NCBI RefSeq assembly: GCF_052113225.1
Contig: NZ_JBFRCT010000010.1
Coordinates: 1-64,000, forward strand
DNA: 64,000 bases
Direction of reading: 5' to 3'
DNA from: Pristimantibacillus sp052113225
GTDB taxonomy: Bacteria; Bacillota; Bacilli; Paenibacillales; Paenibacillaceae
Within the stretch, counting starts at the first letter, position 1. The number at the start of each line of letters is the position of its first letter. The notes under the pieces are model-generated. The model had not been told where the DNA came from and made no database searches. It worked only from the letters and a program-made list of their open reading frames with translations. A program made the position numbers and the translations under genes. Shown in pieces: positions 59,929 to 64,000 of the stretch.

Positions 59929-61050
59929 ATGTTTTTAGCTGTAAAGGAATTAATGCACAGCAAGATGAAATTTTTGATGATTGTCATTATTTTTGTCTTA
60001 GTTGCTTGGTTGGTGTTCATTCTATCGGGACTTGGTAACGGGTTATCGACGCTTGCAGCGTCCACTTTCCAAAACATGAAAGCCGATTATGTTGTCTATG
60101 AACAAGGATCGCAGTCGACCATGGGCAAGTCTCTGTTATCCGACGAATTGGTGGAGCAAGCGGAGAAACTGAATCATGTAACCGCCGCATCTCCAATGGG
60201 AAGCACGATGGCCACCGCTTTGAGAGGAAATAGCACAAAGAACGAGGATAAGGTCGATATCGCAATTTTAGGGATACTTCCGGGCAGCTTCCTAGAGCCG
60301 ACTGTAATTGAGGGTGAAGGATTATCTACAGCGAATCCAACTGACGTCATTGTAAACAAGACGTTGAAGGATGACGGCTTTAAGCTAGGGGATACTTTTC
60401 AACTAGACGGCTCGACACAAGCCTTGACGATTATTGGGTTCGTCGATAATCAGACTTATAACCACCTCTCAGCCGTATTTGTTCCAATGTCCGAATGGCG
60501 GAAGATTACGTTCGCCGCGCCGGGCTCGGATAAGGGAATTGCAGGTCCGGTTAATGCAATCATGTTGCAGGGCAAACATATCGATCCTGCTTTTATTAGC
60601 AGCAAGCTCTCCAATACCGATACCGTAACGCGCGGGGCAGCGATTCACGGCATGCCTGGGTACAAGGAAGAGAACGGCTCTATTATGATGATGCTAGGCT
60701 TTTTACTTGCGATATCCGCATTCGTGCTTGGAGTATTCTTCTATGTCATTACGATGCAGAAGACCAATCAATTCGGCATCATGAAAGCCATCGGCGCCAG
60801 AAACGGCTTTCTCAGCAAAGCCATTGTCGTGCAGGTCGTAGTTCTATCTTTGATGAGTATCGTTGTTGGCGTTCTGCTCACTTACGGAACTGCGGCAATC
60901 ATGCCGAAAGGAATGCCGTTCAAGTTGGAGACGAACCTCGTTATCGAGTACTCGGTCATTCTTCTCGTCATCGCTGTGCTTAGTTCACTGGTCTCAGTTC
61001 GCAAAATAACTAAAATTGATCCGATGAAGGCGCTTGGGAGGGCAGAATAA
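59929..61050 (+). CDS. FtsX-like ABC transporter permease
   Basis: A 373-residue permease of the MacB/LolC-like group: membrane helix (about 14-36), a large extracytoplasmic domain (about 45-245), then three helices (about 250-275, 300-325, 340-360) and the FtsX C-terminal pattern FGIMKAIGARNGFLSKA ... KIDPMKALGRAE. It overlaps the ATPase gene by one base (TAATG). Such pairs export peptides or lipids, or confer resistance; substrate unknown. Confidence 0.9.
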   Translation: MFLAVKELMHSKMKFLMIVIIFVLVAWLVFILSGLGNGLSTLAASTFQNMKADYVVYEQGSQSTMGKSLLSDELVEQAEKLNHVTAASPMGSTMATALRGNSTKNEDKVDIAILGILPGSFLEPTVIEGEGLSTANPTDVIVNKTLKDDGFKLGDTFQLDGSTQALTIIGFVDNQTYNHLSAVFVPMSEWRKITFAAPGSDKGIAGPVNAIMLQGKHIDPAFISSKLSNTDTVTRGAAIHGMPGYKEENGSIMMMLGFLLAISAFVLGVFFYVITMQKTNQFGIMKAIGARNGFLSKAIVVQVVVLSLMSIVVGVLLTYGTAAIMPKGMPFKLETNLVIEYSVILLVIAVLSSLVSVRKITKIDPMKALGRAE

Positions 61051-61757
61051 TGACAACAGGACTGCATATCAGCAACGTTACGAAATATTATGCCGAGGGA
61101 AGCAACCGGATATCCGCTCTTGAAAAGGTCTCTATTTCGGTGGAGCCTGGGGAGCTTGTTGCTGTCGTCGGGCCTTCCGGGTCGGGCAAGAGCACGTTTC
61201 TTTCGATTGCGGGTGCATTGCTTAAAGCTTCAGAAGGAGAAGTCGTCTTAAATGGGCATCTTCTTTCTAAGCTTTCCGATAAAGAACTTTCGAATGTACG
61301 ATTGAAGGAAATCGGATTTATTATGCAATCTTCCAATCTGGTCCCCTATTTGAACGTCCTTGACCAATTGCTCTTAGTGAAGAAAATGTCGGGAAAGGCT
61401 AGAGCCGAGGATCGAACGTTCGCCGTTAAGTTACTCGAGGAATTAGGACTCGGATCGAAGCTAAAGAGCTTTCCGGAGGAGCTGTCAGGCGGCGAGAAGC
61501 AGCGTACGGCTATTGCACGAGCTTTAATAAACAATCCCAGTGTTATCTTGGCGGATGAGCCCACGGCAAGTCTGGATACCAAGCGTGCCCATGAGGTGGT
61601 CAGTCAGATTGCAAATGAGGTAAAGTTGCGTCGTAAAGCAGCCATTATGGTCACGCATGATGAACGCATGCTTGAATATTGCGATAGAGTGTACCGAATG
61701 GAAGATGGTAAATTGTCGCTAGCGGGAACCACAAGAGTAGAGGCATCACATGTTTGA
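61050..61757 (+). CDS. ABC transporter ATPase (LolD/MacB type)
   Basis: A 235-residue ATPase partner of the FtsX-type permease. Walker A is GPSGSGKST, the signature is LSGGEKQRTAIARAL, Walker B is VILADEPTASLD, and the switch histidine is in VTHDERM. It completes a two-gene exporter under the TetR palindromes. No clear terminator follows within 110 bases. Confidence 0.93.
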   Translation: MTTGLHISNVTKYYAEGSNRISALEKVSISVEPGELVAVVGPSGSGKSTFLSIAGALLKASEGEVVLNGHLLSKLSDKELSNVRLKEIGFIMQSSNLVPYLNVLDQLLLVKKMSGKARAEDRTFAVKLLEELGLGSKLKSFPEELSGGEKQRTAIARALINNPSVILADEPTASLDTKRAHEVVSQIANEVKLRRKAAIMVTHDERMLEYCDRVYRMEDGKLSLAGTTRVEASHV

Positions 61758-61869
61758 GTTCTTTCTTTTTCTTCATCCGTAAGTGAAATCATCACGTATG
61801 GAATTGCATCGATGAATGAAATCCTGTAATAATTATTCTTTGTATATGTGTGAGGTAGCCATTGAACGG

Positions 61870-62437
61870 TTAATCTCTTTTTTGAATCTTGTCAGAGCCG
61901 CCAGCAGAGACAACGGCTGTACGGTGTTTCTTCGATTCCTCAGAGATATAGTCTGATAACTGATCTGCCGGGTTGAACACGGAATGACCATGGCAACTTC
62001 CATTCGTTTAGGGAGCAGTTTGCCTACGACTAAACTGCTGTCCAGTACTTCCTTCATGTTCGGTGTGAAGAGGGGGTTGCGAAGTTTGCCGTTCTTAGAC
62101 GAGAAAAGATCACCTGCGAGCATAACCCGATCTTTTACGTGATAGAAGACGACGTGTAGGGATGTTCTTTACTGTGAGCGAAGACAGTAACCGGATCATG
62201 ATTCAATATTGATTTAAGCGCTCCGACATGATCGGGATGCCCATGGGTCAGCACGATTTGTTTTAACGGGCCGGCGTTTAGCCTTTTGATTAATTTTAGA
62301 ATTCCTTTGGCCATCATGGACATTCCTGTATCGACCAGAGTGACCCCGTCTTCTTCAACGACCACCCACACGGTAATCGGGATTATCATGCATGTCCGTA
62401 AGCTCCAAATATGTTCTGAAATTTGTGTAGCTTTCAT
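61870..62437 (-). pseudogene. Metallo-beta-lactamase-fold hydrolase, broken
   Basis: The 5' part (62437-62135) encodes the MBL motif LTHGHPDHVGALK but stops early. A different frame resumes just before that stop with HVVFYHVKDRVMLAGDLF, the later part of the same fold, so an internal segment (probably several tens of codons) is missing near 62150-62165. A second frame change near 61995 (one base lost in GAAGT-TGCCATGG) separates this from CHGHSVFNPADQLSDYISEE, which runs to a stop at 61870. GAGGG precedes the original ATG. It was probably regulated with the adjacent TetR gene. Confidence 0.85.
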
Positions 62438-62441
62438 TTCA

Positions 62442-63074
62442 TCATCCCTCGCTCGTTATTTTTAATTTAAAGCCGGAGAGAAGTGTGTCGAAAGCTTCAT
62501 CGAAAGCCGGGCTCAAGCGGTTCATCAGGTATGAAAGGGATTCGTCAGTCAGCAGGTATGTGTTGATGATACCGTTCAACATAAAGAAATAGATTCGATT
62601 GAACCTCAGCAAACGATCCGAATTTGGCTGTATCGGAAATACGTTTTGAAGGGCCTGCCCAATCGCCTTGAATAGGTTGATACGAATCCGGTTGATCTCC
62701 AATACCGGTTCCACTTCGTCCACGCGCACCCCTTTGACCATAAAAACAACTTGATAAATGGATTTATGCTGCAAACAGAAACGGAGGAATTCCATGCTGA
62801 TAGCCTTGAGCTTAGCTTCTGGCGAGAGGCTGGTCTGATTCGCAATTACATCAATGTTTCTCTGTACCTCGAGCAGTGGGGGCATAGACATCGCGTGCAA
62901 GAGTTCCTCTTTATCCTTGAAGTAAATGTAGATCGTCGTGTGCGAACAATTGGCCTCTTTCGCAATTTCCCTCATCGAGACGCCAATATAGCCTCGATTC
63001 GCGAATAACATTCCTGCGGCAGTCAAAATCGCTTGTTTTGTCTCCTCTGAGCGGAGCTTCTGGCGTGGTGCCAT
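62442..63074 (-). CDS. TetR family regulator (beside broken MBL gene)
   Basis: A 210-residue regulator with a typical TetR N-terminus: KLRSEETKQAILTAAGMLFA, then SMREIAKEANCSHTTIYIYF. ATG 63074 follows GGAGG; a frame extension to 63110 lies within the operator region. Two TAACC-N3-GGTTA palindromes lie just upstream, indicating autoregulation. It is five bases ahead of the broken MBL-fold gene, so it probably once controlled a working operon. Confidence 0.9.
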   Translation of the reverse strand: MAPRQKLRSEETKQAILTAAGMLFANRGYIGVSMREIAKEANCSHTTIYIYFKDKEELLHAMSMPPLLEVQRNIDVIANQTSLSPEAKLKAISMEFLRFCLQHKSIYQVVFMVKGVRVDEVEPVLEINRIRINLFKAIGQALQNVFPIQPNSDRLLRFNRIYFFMLNGIINTYLLTDESLSYLMNRLSPAFDEAFDTLLSGFKLKITSEG

Positions 63075-63103
63075 TCCTGTAACCTCCATGTCGAAAAGAT
63101 AAC

Positions 63104-63134
63104 TAACCAATGGTTACAATATAACCTGTGGTTA
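63104..63134. promoter_or_regulatory. Paired operators of the second TetR
   Basis: TAACCAATGGTTA (63104-63116) and TAACCTGTGGTTA (63122-63134) are two 13-bp palindromes with centres 18 bp apart, and they are nested in a longer symmetry (ATAACTAACCA / TGGTTAGTTAT). Confidence 0.75.
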
Positions 63135-63164
63135 GTTATTCGCCAACCAAATTAAGGAAATTTC

Positions 63165-63400
63165 GCCAATAGCCCCGTTAAGCTGAACTGTATCAAAAGT
63201 AGGGCGAAGGTCGCCGCCTCGATTTGCCTGTGATCAGCAAGCCGAGCGAAGCTGCCTCCGGTCACTTTTGTTCTTTCCCCTCGGTTAAGAGTTGCGAAGG
63301 TTACTGCTACCCGAGGAATTCCACGCGCACAGATTGCTCTTGCATGATTCTGGTGGAACCGACGATCGGGATTGTAGATGGTTGTAAACAGTGTTACTCT
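63165..63400. repeat. Non-coding remnant with dispersed sequence (right copy)
   Basis: The 405-bp gap before the ABC-F gene holds GTTAAGCTGAACTGTA (63177-63192), nearly identical to 59025-59040, and an open minus-strand frame of about 80 codons without a start (around 63390 to 63150; includes TFATLNRGERTKVTGG). No family is recognised. It looks like a degenerate repeat or an insertion scar. Confidence 0.45.
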
Positions 63401-63479
63401 AACAAAGGTAAACTAAAATGTATGTTCTGTAGTGCAGCTTGTAATAGTCACTATTCTAGTTATAAAGAAAGGTAACACT

Positions 63480-64000
63480 ATGATAAAAGTTGATAAATTA
63501 TCCTTTTCATTTCCACAAAAAGAACTATATAAAGGCATTTCATTTACGCTCGAAGAGGCACAACATTGCGCTTTTATAGGAACAAGTGGCAGTGGGAAAA
63601 GTACATTGATAGATATATTGATGGATCCAGAAAGATATTTGTTCGAGGGCAAGTTAGAAATGGACCCGACTTTCAAAATTGGGTATGTAAGTCAATTCTC
63701 GCAACTTGACAGAACGAAAGAAACAACCGTTTTTGAATATATCGGAGAACAATTCATTAGGATACAAGATGAAATACAATCTATTTGTACTGAAATGGAA
63801 ACATCATCGGATATTGAACCGTTACTCGAAAAGTATCAATTAGCTTTAGACGCATTTGATTCAATCGGTGGGGAAGATTTTGAAAGCAACATTAATAAAA
63901 AGCTAAATCTAGCGAACCTCATGAAGCTAAAAGATCTAAGGGTATCCGACCTGAGTGGTGGGGAATTCAAACTCATTCAAGTGATGAAGGAAATGCTTAA
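63480..64000 (+). CDS. ABC-F-type ATPase, 5' part (runs off window)
   Basis: The first 173 codons of an ATPase. Walker A is GTSGSGKSTL (about residues 34-43) and the signature LSGGEFKLIQV appears near the end, with a GYVSQ Q-loop between. No membrane segment is seen, and the layout resembles ABC-F proteins, which include ribosome-protection factors for antibiotic resistance. The sequence is much more AT-rich, with codon use unlike the rest of the window, suggesting recent transfer. GAAAGG precedes the ATG. The second ATPase half is outside the window, so ABC-F assignment is tentative. Confidence 0.75.
   Translation, partial: MIKVDKLSFSFPQKELYKGISFTLEEAQHCAFIGTSGSGKSTLIDILMDPERYLFEGKLEMDPTFKIGYVSQFSQLDRTKETTVFEYIGEQFIRIQDEIQSICTEMETSSDIEPLLEKYQLALDAFDSIGGEDFESNINKKLNLANLMKLKDLRVSDLSGGEFKLIQVMKEML

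Noticed and set aside
61833..62437. Two separate small genes (96 and 100 codons) on the minus strand
   Set aside because: Both are pieces of one MBL-fold protein in different frames; better explained as a pseudogene.
63224..63475. 83-codon plus-strand ORF before the ABC-F gene
   Set aside because: No ribosome-binding site, cysteine-rich random-looking product and position inside a degenerate repeat region.

Overview
The window is a chromosome-origin region of an endospore-forming Firmicute, most likely Paenibacillus or a close relative in Paenibacillaceae. The evidence is the Bacillus-type order rpmH–oriC–dnaA–dnaN–yaaA–recF–remB–gyrB–gyrA–rrn on one side and rnpA–yidC–jag–mnmE–mnmG–rsmG–noc–parA–parB on the other. 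Sporulation-associated families (YyaC, YheC/D, SpoIIIJ-type YidC) and strong Shine-Dalgarno sequences with many TTG/GTG starts agree with this. Species cannot be fixed from the sequence alone.

Left arm (1–11.4 kb, genes mostly on the minus strand): the leader and promoter of a 16S rRNA gene that lies just outside the window, an HD-GYP protein, gyrA, a plus-strand YheC/D-like ATP-grasp gene inserted between gyrA and gyrB, gyrB, remB, recF, yaaA, dnaN and dnaA. The origin is bipartite: a DnaA-box cluster lies upstream of dnaA, and an unwinding module (DnaA box, GC cluster, DnaA-trios, AT-rich tract) lies between dnaA and dnaN. Transcription diverges from the origin on both arms, as expected for replication-aligned genes.

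Right arm core (12–56.4 kb, mostly plus strand): rpmH, rnpA, membrane insertion, tRNA modification and chromosome segregation genes with two parS sites, one embedded in a 42-bp perfect palindrome after rsmG. Then come a cysteine desulfurase-like gene, small conserved genes, MscS and tRNA-Ser(CGA). Next are a COG2509 flavoprotein, a structured-RNA candidate beside yjzC, the rpsF–ssb–rpsR operon, a Rex-type site before yjlC–ndh, an antiporter, a CNNM/CBS protein and several uncharacterised genes. These are followed by an unusual amidohydrolase, yybS–gdpP–rplI, dnaB, purA with candidate PurR boxes, an M23 endopeptidase, the walRKHIJ–htrA cell-wall stress operon, a DUF4097 solenoid protein, ynfA, yyzF and rlmH.

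Right-end accessory block (56.4–64 kb): three regulator-centred modules, each with a paired or repeated palindromic operator. They are MarR with an aldo/keto reductase and an NmrA-like reductase; TetR with a FtsX-type permease and its ATPase; and a second TetR with a metallo-beta-lactamase-fold gene broken by an internal deletion and a one-base frameshift. Two degenerate copies of a dispersed sequence flank the latter two modules. The window ends inside an AT-rich ABC-F-type ATPase gene that looks horizontally acquired.
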